From Fusobacterium sp. JB019 (GTDB lineage: Bacteria; Fusobacteriota; Fusobacteriia; Fusobacteriales; Fusobacteriaceae): 53,343 nt of DNA. Where the stretch lies: contig JAUTCN010000005.1 of NCBI GenBank assembly GCA_030673965.1, positions 1-53,343 on the forward strand, in the 5' to 3' direction. Below are positions 24,258-32,182 of this stretch, piece by piece. Each line of letters opens with the position of its first letter. Positions within the stretch are counted from its first letter, which is position 1. A program made the translations under genes and the position numbers. Under the pieces are notes generated by a model that made no database searches, was not told the origin of the DNA, and worked only from the letters and a program-made list of their open reading frames with translations.

Positions 24258-25634
24258 TTGAATATAAGAGAATATAAATTAAAAAGTGATGTCAAAGAAA
24301 TTTTTAATAATTTTTTACAAGATGAGCTTCCGGTTCTTTTAGAGAGTCAAAAATTAGATAAAAATTTAGGAAGATATTCAATAATAGCAAGTAATCCATT
24401 TTTTAGAATTAGAAGTAAAGGGACTAAAGTTGAAATATATAAAGATAAAAAATGGCAAATTGAAAAGAAAGGCCCATTAGATACTTTGGTAGAATATATG
24501 GAAAAATATAAGATAGAAGAGGGGAAAAAAATGCCATTTATCGGTGGAGCAATTGGATATTTTGCATATGATTTTTATGGTGAAGTTGAAAAATTAGATA
24601 TTAATCAAGAGGATGATTTAAATATTTATGATATGTATTTTAGTTATTATAATGAAGTTATTTTAATAGATAATAAAGAAGAAAAAATCTATTTAATTTC
24701 TCATGAATTTTTAGAAAATGTTGAGGAAAGAATTAAAAAGATAGAAGATAAAATATTAAATCCTTCTGAAATAAAGGATAGTTTTTATAATACAGATGTA
24801 AAAATACAAAATGAAATATCAAAAGATAAGTATCTAGATGCTATTTCATGTGTGAAAAACAATATAGAAAATGGAAATGTTTATCAAATAAACTTTACTC
24901 AAAGATTTAACTGTAATTTAAATAAGTCTCCATTTACTTTGTATAATAGGCTTTCTAAAACAAATAAATCTCCATTTGCTGCTTATTTAGATTATAAAGA
25001 TTATCAGATAGTATCATCTTCTCCAGAAAGATTTGTCAGAGTTAGGGGAGATAATATAGATACAAGGCCTATAAAAGGAACTATTGCTAGAGGACAAAAT
25101 AAAACAGAAGATATAAAAAATAGAAAAATTCTTGAAAATAGTGAAAAAGATCAAGCTGAATTATTAATGATTATAGATTTAGAAAGAAATGATATAGGAA
25201 AAATTTGTGAAAGTGGAAGTGTAAAAGTTGAAGAACTTTTTCATATAGAAGAATATGCTACAGTTTTTCAGCAAGTTGCGAATGTTTCAGGAAAATTAAG
25301 GTCAGGTTTTTCTATTAAAGAAATTATCAAGGGAACTTTTCCAGGAGGATCTATTACAGGAGCTCCCAAGATAAGTGCTATGAAACTTATAGGTGAACTA
25401 GAAGAAAAAACAAGAAATATATATACTGGGAATATAGGTTATATAAGTTTTAATAAAAATATGGATTTTAATATAGCCATAAGAAGTATATTATGTAAGA
25501 AATCTAAAGCTTATTATCAAGTAGGGGGAGGAATAATTTGGGATTCTGATAGTGAATTAGAATATGAAGAAAGTCTTTTAAAAGGAAAAGCACTTAAAGA
25601 AGCATTAATTTGGAGGGGAAATAATGAAAATTAA
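24258..25634 (+). CDS. pabB: aminodeoxychorismate synthase component I
   Basis: A chorismate-binding enzyme of 458 residues from the TTG at 24258, chosen because GAGGGGG lies 9 bases before it (another TTG at 24240 overlaps that site). The catalytic region has DTRPIKGTIARG (the PIKGT lysine is typical of PabB rather than TrpE), LMIIDLERNDIGKIC, GTFPGGSITGAPKISAMKLI and YTGNIGYISF. It aminates chorismate with ammonia from PabA. It follows pabA after 4 bases and overlaps pabC by 11 bases. Confidence 0.93.
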   Translation: MNIREYKLKSDVKEIFNNFLQDELPVLLESQKLDKNLGRYSIIASNPFFRIRSKGTKVEIYKDKKWQIEKKGPLDTLVEYMEKYKIEEGKKMPFIGGAIGYFAYDFYGEVEKLDINQEDDLNIYDMYFSYYNEVILIDNKEEKIYLISHEFLENVEERIKKIEDKILNPSEIKDSFYNTDVKIQNEISKDKYLDAISCVKNNIENGNVYQINFTQRFNCNLNKSPFTLYNRLSKTNKSPFAAYLDYKDYQIVSSSPERFVRVRGDNIDTRPIKGTIARGQNKTEDIKNRKILENSEKDQAELLMIIDLERNDIGKICESGSVKVEELFHIEEYATVFQQVANVSGKLRSGFSIKEIIKGTFPGGSITGAPKISAMKLIGELEEKTRNIYTGNIGYISFNKNMDFNIAIRSILCKKSKAYYQVGGGIIWDSDSELEYEESLLKGKALKEALIWRGNNEN

Positions 25635-26364
25635 TGAAGGTTTATTATATGGATATGGACTATTTGAAACTATAAAAGTTATAAATAATGAACCTATTTA
25701 TTTGTTGGAACATTTTGATAGGATGAAGAATTCCAGTAAGGAATTAGATATAAATCTGTATATAGATTTTGAAGAATTTCAGGAAAAAATAAGAAAAGAA
25801 ATAAATAAATTTCCTAATGAAAATTTTGCTTTAAGAGTAAGTGTTTTAAAAGATAATAATATGAGCAGTATGATTTTTTCTATACGAGAAATAAACTATA
25901 CCCAAAAGATGTATAAGGATGGATTTAAATTAACTTTTTCTGATATATTGAAAAATGAAACTTCTAAAATAGTATATCATAAAACCTTGAATTATTTAGA
26001 AAATCTTAGAGAGTTAAAGAGAGTTAAAGAAAATGGATATAATGAAGTTATATTTTTAAATACAAAAGGTCAAATAGGAGAATGCTCTACAAGCAATATA
26101 TTTGTAGTGAAAAATAAAAAAATATATACTCCAAAATTAGAAAGTGGGATTTTAAACGGAATTATTAGACAAAAAATAATTGATTCTCTCAAAAAATTAG
26201 GGATAGAAGTTTACGAAGAAAATATGGATAAAGAATTTTTATTAACTGGAGATGAAATATTTATAACTAATTCTCTTATGGGGATAATGCCTATTAGTAA
26301 AATAAACAACTTAAATTATAAGATGCAATTTACAAATGAATTAAAAAAGACCTTAACTTTTTAA
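25624..26364 (+). CDS. pabC: aminodeoxychorismate lyase (class IV PLP enzyme)
   Basis: A 246-residue fold-type IV PLP protein. Family segments include GLLYGYGLFETIKV, the PLP lysine in VYHKTLNYLENL, NEVIFLNTKGQIGECSTSNIFVV and LESGILNGIIRQKII. It would release pyruvate from aminodeoxychorismate to give p-aminobenzoate. A D-amino acid or branched-chain aminotransferase could look similar, but the operon position makes PabC likely. GAGGGG precedes the ATG inside pabB. Together pabA-B-C complete the pABA pathway. Confidence 0.9.
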   Translation: MKINEGLLYGYGLFETIKVINNEPIYLLEHFDRMKNSSKELDINLYIDFEEFQEKIRKEINKFPNENFALRVSVLKDNNMSSMIFSIREINYTQKMYKDGFKLTFSDILKNETSKIVYHKTLNYLENLRELKRVKENGYNEVIFLNTKGQIGECSTSNIFVVKNKKIYTPKLESGILNGIIRQKIIDSLKKLGIEVYEENMDKEFLLTGDEIFITNSLMGIMPISKINNLNYKMQFTNELKKTLTF

Positions 26365-26380
26365 AGTTAAGGTCTTTTAA
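26345..26380. terminator. bidirectional terminator between pabC and metQ
   Basis: AAAGACCTTAACTTT and AAAGTTAAGGTCTTT form a long perfect stem overlapping the pabC stop codon, followed by TTAA-rich sequence. It also ends the methionine operon on the other strand. Confidence 0.85.
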
Positions 26381-26386
26381 TTTGTT

Positions 26387-27166
26387 TTAAAAAGTTGGAA
26401 TTATAGATCCTTGATATTTTTTTAGAATGAAATCTTTTGATTTTTGACTTCTAAGAGCGTTAACTAATTCTAAAACAGTTTCATTTTGTTCATCTCCTTG
26501 TCTAACAGCAACAACATTAACATAAGGAGAATTTTTATCTTCTCTAAGCAGTGCATCTTTAACTGGAGATAAGCCTCCTTGAATAGCATAATTGCTATTT
26601 ATAACAGCAAAGTCAACGTCATCTAAAACACGAGGAAGTTGAGGTGCTTCTAAAGATTTAAATTTTAATTTTTTAGGGTTTTTAATAATATCAAATTCTG
26701 TGGCAAAAAGATTAGTAGGATCAGCTAAAGTAATAATTCCCTTGTTATGTAAAAGGATTAATGCTCTTCCTCCATTAGATGGATCATTAGGTATAGCAAT
26801 AGTGTCTTTTTTATTAAGTTCGTCTAAAGATTTATGTTTCTTGGAATAAAGAGCTATTGGACCGATTAAAACATCTCCAACTTGAGAAAGTTTTAAATTT
26901 CTTTCTCTTTTAAATTTTTCTAAATAAGGTATATGTTGGAAAAAATTAGCATCTAGATCTTTATTAGCAAGAGCAAGATTAGGAGTAACATATTCATTAA
27001 ACTCAACTATTTTAAGATCAATTCCTTTTTCTTTAAGTAAAGGTTTAATATTTTCTAATACCTCAGCATGTGGTACAGGACTAGCTCCTACTTTTAAGAC
27101 AATATTTGCAAATAAAAGCTGAGAACTAAGAATAGTTAATATTAGTAGTGATAATATTTTTTTCAT
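26387..27166 (-). CDS. metQ: methionine-binding protein, second copy (NlpA/MetQ family)
   Basis: A 259-residue periplasmic protein, distal copy of a tandem pair. A signal peptide (1-20, ending LLFAN) has no lipobox cysteine, so it appears to be a soluble rather than a lipid-anchored MetQ. Motifs are VLKVGASPVPHAEVLE, VEFNEYVTPNLALANKDLDANFFQHIPYLE and AIPNDPSNGGRALILLH. It would deliver methionine to MetNI. It lies 17 bases after the first metQ, shares a 136-base identical stretch with it, and differs most near the C terminus, which may tune its ligand. Confidence 0.9.
   Translation of the reverse strand: MKKILSLLILTILSSQLLFANIVLKVGASPVPHAEVLENIKPLLKEKGIDLKIVEFNEYVTPNLALANKDLDANFFQHIPYLEKFKRERNLKLSQVGDVLIGPIALYSKKHKSLDELNKKDTIAIPNDPSNGGRALILLHNKGIITLADPTNLFATEFDIIKNPKKLKFKSLEAPQLPRVLDDVDFAVINSNYAIQGGLSPVKDALLREDKNSPYVNVVAVRQGDEQNETVLELVNALRSQKSKDFILKKYQGSIIPTF
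26707..26842 (-). repeat. 136-base segment identical to 27504-27639 (metQ duplicates)
   Basis: Bases 26707-26842 and 27504-27639 are identical, whereas the flanking parts of the two metQ genes differ at many synonymous and non-synonymous sites. The block encodes the SLDELNKKDTIAIPNDPSNG and following residues. Such a sharp block of identity is typical of gene conversion between tandem paralogues. Confidence 0.85.
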
Positions 27167-27183
27167 AAAAAGTTCCTCCTATC

Positions 27184-27975
27184 TTAGAATGCAGTAACAA
27201 CAGCACCATTATATTTTTTCTCAATAAATTTTTTAACTTTTTCACTTTGTAAAGCAGCCATTAATTTTTTTATTTCAGGTTTGTTTAAATCATCATTTCT
27301 AACAGCAACAATATTAGCATATGGAGAATCTTTTCCTTCAAGTAATAAAGCATCTTTCTCAGGGGATAAACCAGTTTCAATAACAAAATTAGTATTTATA
27401 ACAGCAAAGTCAACATCATCTAAAACACGAGGAAGTTGGGCAGCTTCTAAAGATTTAAATCTTAATTTTTTAGGGTTTTTAGCAATATTAAATTCAGTAG
27501 CGTAAAGATTAGTAGGATCAGCTAAAGTAATAATTCCCTTGTTATGTAAAAGGATTAATGCTCTTCCTCCATTAGATGGATCATTAGGTATAGCAATAGT
27601 GTCTTTTTTATTAAGTTCGTCTAAAGATTTATGTTTCTTAGAATAAAGTCCAAGAGGTTCTACGTGAACATTTCCAGCTGATGTAAGTTTTAAGTTTCTT
27701 TCCTTTTTAAATTTTTCTAAATAAGGAACATGTTGAAAAAAGTTAGCATCTAAATCTTTATCTGCAAGAGCTAAATTAGGAGTAACATAATCAGTGAATT
27801 CAACTATTTTAAGATCGATTCCTTCTTTAGCTAAATCAGGTTTAATTGCTTGTAATATTTCAGCATGTGGTACAGGGGTAGCTCCAACTTTTAATATGGT
27901 ATTTCCAAAAGCTAATTGGCTTAAAAGTAATAAGTTGATACCTGTTAATAATAATGTTTTAAATGTTTTTTTCAT
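27184..27975 (-). CDS. metQ: methionine-binding protein, first copy (NlpA/MetQ family)
   Basis: A 263-residue protein with a signal peptide ending LAFGN and no lipobox cysteine. It has the same NlpA motifs as its neighbour (VLKVGATPVPHAEILQ, FTDYVTPNLALADKDLDANFFQHVPYLEKF, SNGGRALILLHNKGIITLADP). It is the first receptor after metI, preceded by AGGAGAGG. The second copy could bind D-methionine, methionine sulfoxide or peptides; nothing in the sequence decides this. Confidence 0.92.
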   Translation of the reverse strand: MKKTFKTLLLTGINLLLLSQLAFGNTILKVGATPVPHAEILQAIKPDLAKEGIDLKIVEFTDYVTPNLALADKDLDANFFQHVPYLEKFKKERNLKLTSAGNVHVEPLGLYSKKHKSLDELNKKDTIAIPNDPSNGGRALILLHNKGIITLADPTNLYATEFNIAKNPKKLRFKSLEAAQLPRVLDDVDFAVINTNFVIETGLSPEKDALLLEGKDSPYANIVAVRNDDLNKPEIKKLMAALQSEKVKKFIEKKYNGAVVTAF

Positions 27976-28004
27976 AATAAATCCTCTCCTTTATATATAT
28001 TTAA

Positions 28005-28652
28005 TTATCTATTTTTCTTTGTTCTATAAACAAGATAGTTACCTAAACTTTGTATTAATTGAACCAAAATTATTATAACAATAACAGCATAAATCATAAT
28101 GTCAACCTTGAATCTTTGATATCCAAATCTAATAGCTAAGTCTCCAAGACCTCCAGCACCTATAGTTCCAGCCATTGCAGAGTATCCAATAAGACTGATT
28201 ATAGTTACAGTAATTCCGTGTATAAGATGAGGAAGTGTTTCAGGTATCATTACTTTAAAGATTATAGTTAAATTATTAGCTCCCATACTAGAACTAGCTT
28301 CAATTAAACCTTTATCAATTTCATTTAGAGCACCTTCAACTATTCTAGCTACAAAAGGTGCAGCAGATATTGAAAGAGGTACTATAGCAGCATTAACTCC
28401 AATGGTTGTTCCTACAATTATTCTAGATAGTGGAAATAAACAAATCATAAGAATAATAAATGGAAAAGATCTAAGAGTATTAATAATAAATTCTAAAATT
28501 TGATTTAATTTTTGTTTTTCCCAGATATTTCCTTCCTTTGTTATAACAAGTAAGATACCAATAGGAAAACCAATAACTAAAGAAAATAAAGTTGAAAATA
28601 AAACCATATATAAAGTTTCTAATGTAGAATTAAAAATCATATTAAAGACCAT
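28005..28652 (-). CDS. metI: methionine ABC transporter permease
   Basis: A 215-residue permease with five predicted membrane spans. The N terminus [24 protein letters not shown] and the cytoplasmic EAA-type loop [29 protein letters not shown] are typical of MetI. GGAGGTGAT precedes the ATG, and the start overlaps metN by 11 bases. It forms the channel of the MetNIQ importer. Confidence 0.94.
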   Translation of the reverse strand: MVFNMIFNSTLETLYMVLFSTLFSLVIGFPIGILLVITKEGNIWEKQKLNQILEFIINTLRSFPFIILMICLFPLSRIIVGTTIGVNAAIVPLSISAAPFVARIVEGALNEIDKGLIEASSSMGANNLTIIFKVMIPETLPHLIHGITVTIISLIGYSAMAGTIGAGGLGDLAIRFGYQRFKVDIMIYAVIVIIILVQLIQSLGNYLVYRTKKNR

Positions 28653-29649
28653 TATATATCACCTCCACAATAACTCCTTCTTCTGTTAACCAAGGAATAA
28701 TTAATTTTTGTTCTTCAAAATCTCCAGAAAGTTCTACATATAAATGACCAACTCTCATTGTAGAAAGACTTTCAATTGATCCGCCTATTATACTAAAATC
28801 CACATTAAATTTTTTAATTGCTCTTGAAATAATAGGATCTTTTGAAATAGATCCAAGAAAATTTAATTTAATTAACATTTTTCCTTTAGTTTTCATTAAA
28901 TCAGCAGTAGACTCTTCATTATTTGGAAGATAAGATATAAGTTCTTTTGTAGTTTCAGTCTTAGGATTTGAAAATATATGATGAACTCCCCCAGTTTCTA
29001 CTATTTCTCCATGAGACATTACAGCAACTTTATTACAGATATCTCTTATAACCTCCATTTGGTGAGTAATCATAACTACAGTAAGACCTAGTTTATTTTG
29101 GATATTTCTTATTAACTGTAGAATTGATTTAGTTGTTTTAGGGTCTAAAGCAGAAGTTGCTTCATCTGATAATAGTATTTCAGGATTGTTAGCAAGAGCC
29201 CTAGCTATAGCTACTCTTTGTTTTTGTCCACCACTAAGTTGACTGGGGTAAGACTTACTTTTGTCAGAAAGTTCAACAAGTTCTAATAGTTCACTAACTC
29301 TTGATTTGATTTTAGATTTTTCCCATTTAGCTATTTCTAAAGAAAAAGCGACATTTTCTTCAACAGTTCTAGAAGATAAAAGATTAAAATGTTGAAAAAT
29401 CATTCCAATTTTTTTTCTTTTTTCAAGAAGTTCTTTTTTATTTAAAGAAGTTATATTAGTTCCATCAATAATTATTTCACCGCTTGTAGGCTCTTCTAAT
29501 CTATTTAAAAGTCTAATTAAAGATGATTTTCCAGCTCCACTTAAACCAATAACACCAAATATGTCTCCTTTTTTAATGTGTAAATTAACATTTTTAACAG
29601 CAGCGAAATTATTGGGATAAGTTTTATTAATGTTTTGTATACGTATCAT
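28642..29649 (-). CDS. metN: methionine ABC transporter ATPase with NIL domain
   Basis: A 335-residue ATPase: Walker [11 protein letters not shown]-loop [13 protein letters not shown], signature [15 protein letters not shown], Walker [13 protein letters not shown] and switch histidine ITHQM. Residues about 255-335 form the C-terminal NIL domain ([35 protein letters not shown]...), the site of feedback inhibition by internal methionine in characterised MetN proteins. It is the first gene after a SAM-I riboswitch, so it is controlled both transcriptionally and allosterically. Confidence 0.95.
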   Translation of the reverse strand: MIRIQNINKTYPNNFAAVKNVNLHIKKGDIFGVIGLSGAGKSSLIRLLNRLEEPTSGEIIIDGTNITSLNKKELLEKRKKIGMIFQHFNLLSSRTVEENVAFSLEIAKWEKSKIKSRVSELLELVELSDKSKSYPSQLSGGQKQRVAIARALANNPEILLSDEATSALDPKTTKSILQLIRNIQNKLGLTVVMITHQMEVIRDICNKVAVMSHGEIVETGGVHHIFSNPKTETTKELISYLPNNEESTADLMKTKGKMLIKLNFLGSISKDPIISRAIKKFNVDFSIIGGSIESLSTMRVGHLYVELSGDFEEQKLIIPWLTEEGVIVEVIYNGL

Positions 29650-29681
29650 GTAGTGCTCCTTTCTTTTGTTGCAAAATATAT

Positions 29682-29723
29682 AAAAAAATCTCTAAAACTA
29701 TATACATCAAGTTTTAGAGATTT
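29682..29723 (-). terminator. riboswitch-controlled terminator upstream of metN
   Basis: On the minus strand AATCTCTAAAACT and AGTTTTAGAGATT (29722-29710 and 29699-29687) form a 13-base stem ending in seven T residues. It lies between the SAM-I aptamer and metN, the expected expression platform. Confidence 0.9.
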
Positions 29724-29744
29724 GGTTCAACGATTTTGGGTCAT

Positions 29745-29830
29745 CGCCATCTGTCTGGAATTAGCACCACACTATACAAGCAGGTTGCTGAAACTTCAAA
29801 GGGCCAGTCCCTCAGTTTCTCTTGATGGAT
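29745..29830 (-). ncRNA. SAM-I riboswitch (S box)
   Basis: The minus strand shows the S-box core: P1 CCATC (29828-29824) pairs with GATGG (29751-29747). Inside are AAGAGAAACTGAGGGACTGG, CCCTTTGAAGTTTCAGCAACC and GGTGCTAATTCCAGACAG, all standard SAM-I landmarks. High SAM should favour the downstream terminator and shut off metN-I-Q-Q. Confidence 0.96.
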
Positions 29831-29844
29831 ATTTATTTGAAATA

Positions 29845-29873
29845 ATAATATACTAATTTTCTTATTTTGTCAA
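29845..29873 (-). promoter_or_regulatory. promoter of the methionine transport operon
   Basis: Minus strand TTGACA (29873-29868), 17 bases, TATTAT (29850-29845). The start site would lie about ten bases before the riboswitch P1. Confidence 0.85.
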
Positions 29874-29881
29874 ATGTTTTT

Positions 29882-30232
29882 TTATTTTTTTCTTTTAAAG
29901 ATATCTTTGAAAGAACGTTTATTTGCATTTTTCATTTCTTTTTGTTCTCTATGATAATTAGACCAGTTTGGATCAGCTTTCATATTTTTTCTAACTTTAT
30001 TCATATATTTATAAGTTGAAACCATAGATTTAAATTTATAAATAATACTAGATTTAATTCCTACGATAGTATCTATAAAACCAATAAAAAATCCTTTAAT
30101 ATTTAATAAAATAATCTTGAACTTATTTAGTTTATATATATGAGAACAACTTGGGCATTTATATTTTGCTACTTGATTTCTAACCCTCATTTTTTTCTTA
30201 CATTTAGGACACTTTATAATTATTTTTTCCAT
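29882..30232 (-). CDS. small zinc-ribbon protein of unknown function
   Basis: A 116-residue basic protein. The N terminus has two CxxC pairs (KCPKCKKKM and KCPSCSHIY), a zinc ribbon. The rest contains a hydrophobic stretch FKIILLNIKGFFIGFIDTIVGI (about 43-64) that could touch the membrane and a Lys/Arg-rich tail. No specific family is recognised. GGAGG stands before the ATG, and a promoter candidate lies about 35 bases upstream. It is a single-gene unit. Confidence 0.75.
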   Translation of the reverse strand: MEKIIIKCPKCKKKMRVRNQVAKYKCPSCSHIYKLNKFKIILLNIKGFFIGFIDTIVGIKSSIIYKFKSMVSTYKYMNKVRKNMKADPNWSNYHREQKEMKNANKRSFKDIFKRKK

Positions 30233-30268
30233 TTTAATCCTCCAATAGTTATTTTAATTCATGTCCAT

Positions 30269-30297
30269 ATTATAGTCTTTATTCTGTATATAGTCCA
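30269..30297 (-). promoter_or_regulatory. promoter of the zinc-ribbon gene
   Basis: Minus strand TGGACT (30297-30292), 17 bases, TATAAT (30274-30269). Confidence 0.55.
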
Positions 30298-30324
30298 GTT
30301 ATAAAATTCAAAAATAAAAAAATA

Positions 30325-30353
30325 TTGACTTTTAGTTGAAAAATATGTACAAT
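30325..30353 (+). promoter_or_regulatory. promoter of the putP leader
   Basis: TTGACT (30325-30330), 17 bases, TACAAT (30348-30353). It lies about 380 bases before the putP start, so the transcript has a long leader. Confidence 0.85.
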
Positions 30354-30390
30354 AAATGTAAATTAAATTTTAGATTAGAAGGAGAGACTC

Positions 30391-30441
30391 GTGAAAAAAT
30401 TAGTGATAGCAGTAGAATTCCAAAACCCCATGGTTCCATAA
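30391..30441 (+). CDS. putative leader peptide ending in proline, upstream of putP
   Basis: A 16-codon ORF with a strong ribosome-binding site (AAGGAGAG, 4 bases before GTG). The peptide is MKKLVIAVEFQNPMVP, ending in a proline codon directly followed by TAA, with another proline (the rare CCC) three codons before. The gene downstream is a Na+/proline symporter. Its stop codon lies inside a possible stem of the leader RNA. The coding call rests on the ribosome-binding site and position only; no homologue is recognised. Confidence 0.55.
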   Translation: MKKLVIAVEFQNPMVP

Positions 30442-30551
30442 TTAGGATTTGTGTGTATGATTTTAAATCATAGGTATAAATCCATTTTAAGCTGAAAATT
30501 TGGATTTGTATCTAATGTGGAATTGAGCTAAACTAAAGAAAGTCTTTCTTT
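30434..30551 (+). ncRNA. structured leader RNA, possible three-way junction
   Basis: Pairings seen by eye: TTCCA (30434-30438) with TGGAA (30518-30522) and TTAG (30442-30445) with CTAA (30512-30515) close the domain. Inside are ATGATTT/AAATCAT (30457-30471, one-base loop) and AAATCCA (30478-30484) with TGGATTT (30501-30507). AAATCC can also pair with GGATTT (30445-30450), giving an alternative fold. AAAGAAAG/CTTTCTTT (30535-30551) follows. No known riboswitch class was recognised. Confidence 0.5.
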
Positions 30552-30562
30552 ATATGATAAAG

Positions 30563-30601
30563 CCATTTAACTGCATTTAGATGCATTAAATGGTTTTTTT
30601 A
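30563..30601 (+). terminator. intrinsic terminator inside the putP leader
   Basis: CCATTTAA (30563-30570) pairs with TTAAATGG (30586-30593), and TGCAT with ATGCA inside, closed by a TTAG loop and followed by eight T. Placed between the promoter and putP, it must be bypassed for putP to be made, the mark of an attenuator. Confidence 0.88.
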
Positions 30602-30639
30602 TTTAAGTTTAAAAAATATTAATATAAAGGAGTTGAATT

Positions 30640-30684
30640 ATGAAATTAATTAAAGTCCCCGGGAGCTTACAAATAAGTAGGTAA
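30640..30684 (+). CDS. second mini-ORF in the putP leader
   Basis: A 14-codon ORF, MKLIKVPGSLQISR, with AAGGAG 7 bases before ATG. It contains a single proline, again the rare codon CCC, followed by GGG. It lies after the terminator and 48 bases before putP. It may couple translation to putP or be chance; there is no further support. Confidence 0.35.
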   Translation: MKLIKVPGSLQISR

Positions 30685-30732
30685 AGAAATTAAAATTTAT
30701 TGTGAGTTTAATAAAAGGACGGAGGAAAAGAA

Positions 30733-32175
30733 ATGATGACAATGGAGACAATGATAACATTTGTAGTGTATTTAATATTTTTAGTAGGAGTAGGAATTTA
30801 TTTTTATAAGAAAACAGAAAGTGCAGAAGATTATTTAATTGGTGGAAGAGGTATGGGGTCTTGGGTAACAGCTCTTTCGGCTCAGGCAAGTGATATGAGT
30901 GGATGGTTATTGATGGGATTACCTGGGGCTGTTTATTCATCTGGAATGTCACAAATATGGGTTGTAGTTGGTCTTGCTGTGGGAACTTATCTCAATTGGA
31001 GATATGTAGCTCCTAAATTGAGAGTACAAACAGAAGAAACAAAGACAATGACATTACCTAATTTTTTAAGTGAAAAATTAGGAGATAAAACAGGAACAAT
31101 AAGAATATTTTCTGCAGCAATAGTATTATTTTTCTTTACTGTTTATTCTGCATCAGGACTTGTTGCTTCTGGAAAATTATTTGAAAGTATTTTAGGAATA
31201 GATTATAAAGTAGCAGTATTGATAGGAGTAGGAACAATAGTTTTTTATACTTTTATGGGAGGATATTTAGCTTGTTGTTGGACAGACTTTTTTCAAGGAA
31301 GCTTAATGTTTTTAGCGATATTAGTAGTACCAGGACTTGCTTATGTAAAAGGTGGAGGAATGGCAGAAATACAAATGGCAGCTCAAGCAAAAGAAATATC
31401 TTTAAGTGTATTTAAATCTGGAAATATAGGAACTTTAGCAATAATTTCTTCTCTTGCTTGGGGGCTTGGATATTTTGGACAGCCACATATATTATCAAGA
31501 TTTATGAGTGTTAAAGGGTTAAAAGAATTAGCTCAAGCTAGAAAAATAGCAATGGTATGGGTAATTATTTCATTAATGGGAGCTATGGCAATAGGAATAA
31601 CAGGTATAGCTGTATTTAAGGATATTGCTGAGATAGGTGGAGATTCTGAAAGAGTGTTTATATATATGATTACAAAACTTTTTAATCCTTGGGTAGGAGG
31701 AATATTACTTGCAGCAATACTTTCAGCAATAATGTCAACTATTGATTCTCAGTTATTAGTATCTTCTTCTACTTTATCTGAAGATTTTTATAAATTTATA
31801 AAGAAAAATGCAACTGAAAAAGAAATAATGTGGACTGGAAGATTTGGAATAATAATAATATCTGCAATAGCTACAGTAATGGCTATGAATCCATCTACAA
31901 AAATACTAGCTATGGTTTCCTATGCTTGGGGAGGATTCGGAGGAGTATTCGGTCCTGCAATTATTGCAACTCTTTATGTAAAAGGTTTAAATTGGAGAAG
32001 TGTATTTTCTGGAATGTTAATAGGAACTATAACTCTTATTTTATGGAAAACTATTGGTTATGGAGCATATTTATATGAAATAGTTCCAGCTTTTGCTATA
32101 AATGCTATTGTGATTACCATAACTGAAAAATATTTATTTGGTGTAAAAAAAGATAGTAAAGTAACTTGTAATTAA
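30733..32175 (+). CDS. putP: Na+/proline symporter
   Basis: A 480-residue membrane protein of the sodium:solute symporter family with about 13 membrane spans. PutP landmarks are AEDYLIGGRGMGSWVTALSAQASDMSGWLLMGLPGAVY, LNWRYVAPKLR, FTVYSASGLVASGKLFE and LAAILSAIMSTIDSQLLVSSS (Na+ site). It imports proline with Na+, fitting a bacterium that makes a Na+ gradient by decarboxylation. GGAGG lies before the ATG. The leader carries a terminator and a proline-ended mini-ORF, so proline-responsive attenuation is suggested. Confidence 0.94.
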   Translation: MMTMETMITFVVYLIFLVGVGIYFYKKTESAEDYLIGGRGMGSWVTALSAQASDMSGWLLMGLPGAVYSSGMSQIWVVVGLAVGTYLNWRYVAPKLRVQTEETKTMTLPNFLSEKLGDKTGTIRIFSAAIVLFFFTVYSASGLVASGKLFESILGIDYKVAVLIGVGTIVFYTFMGGYLACCWTDFFQGSLMFLAILVVPGLAYVKGGGMAEIQMAAQAKEISLSVFKSGNIGTLAIISSLAWGLGYFGQPHILSRFMSVKGLKELAQARKIAMVWVIISLMGAMAIGITGIAVFKDIAEIGGDSERVFIYMITKLFNPWVGGILLAAILSAIMSTIDSQLLVSSSTLSEDFYKFIKKNATEKEIMWTGRFGIIIISAIATVMAMNPSTKILAMVSYAWGGFGGVFGPAIIATLYVKGLNWRSVFSGMLIGTITLILWKTIGYGAYLYEIVPAFAINAIVITITEKYLFGVKKDSKVTCN

Positions 32176-32182
32176 AAAAATA

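Larger units (their letters stand above)
30233..30732. promoter_or_regulatory. 500-base gap: zinc-ribbon promoter and the long putP leader
   Basis: The left 65 bases hold the minus-strand promoter of the zinc-ribbon gene. From 30325 the rest is a plus-strand leader: a promoter, a mini-ORF, paired RNA segments, an intrinsic terminator, a second mini-ORF and the putP ribosome-binding site. Each part is listed separately. No long ORF is credible here. Confidence 0.8.

Noticed and set aside
26387-27975. Mobile-element origin for the repeated metQ segment
   Set aside because: The repeat is confined to two aligned paralogous genes, with no terminal repeats or transposase, so duplication with conversion is sufficient.
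29733-29830. T-box or tRNA-like element before metN
   Set aside because: The paired segments fit the SAM-I aptamer fully; no specifier loop or T-box tRNA-binding sequence is present.
30640-30660. Cluster of restriction-like motifs (TTAATTAA, CCCGGG, with GAATTC and CCATGG nearby) suggesting a vector junction
   Set aside because: Flanking sequence is continuous with the native AT-rich leader on both sides and no vector or tag sequence is present, so chance is enough.
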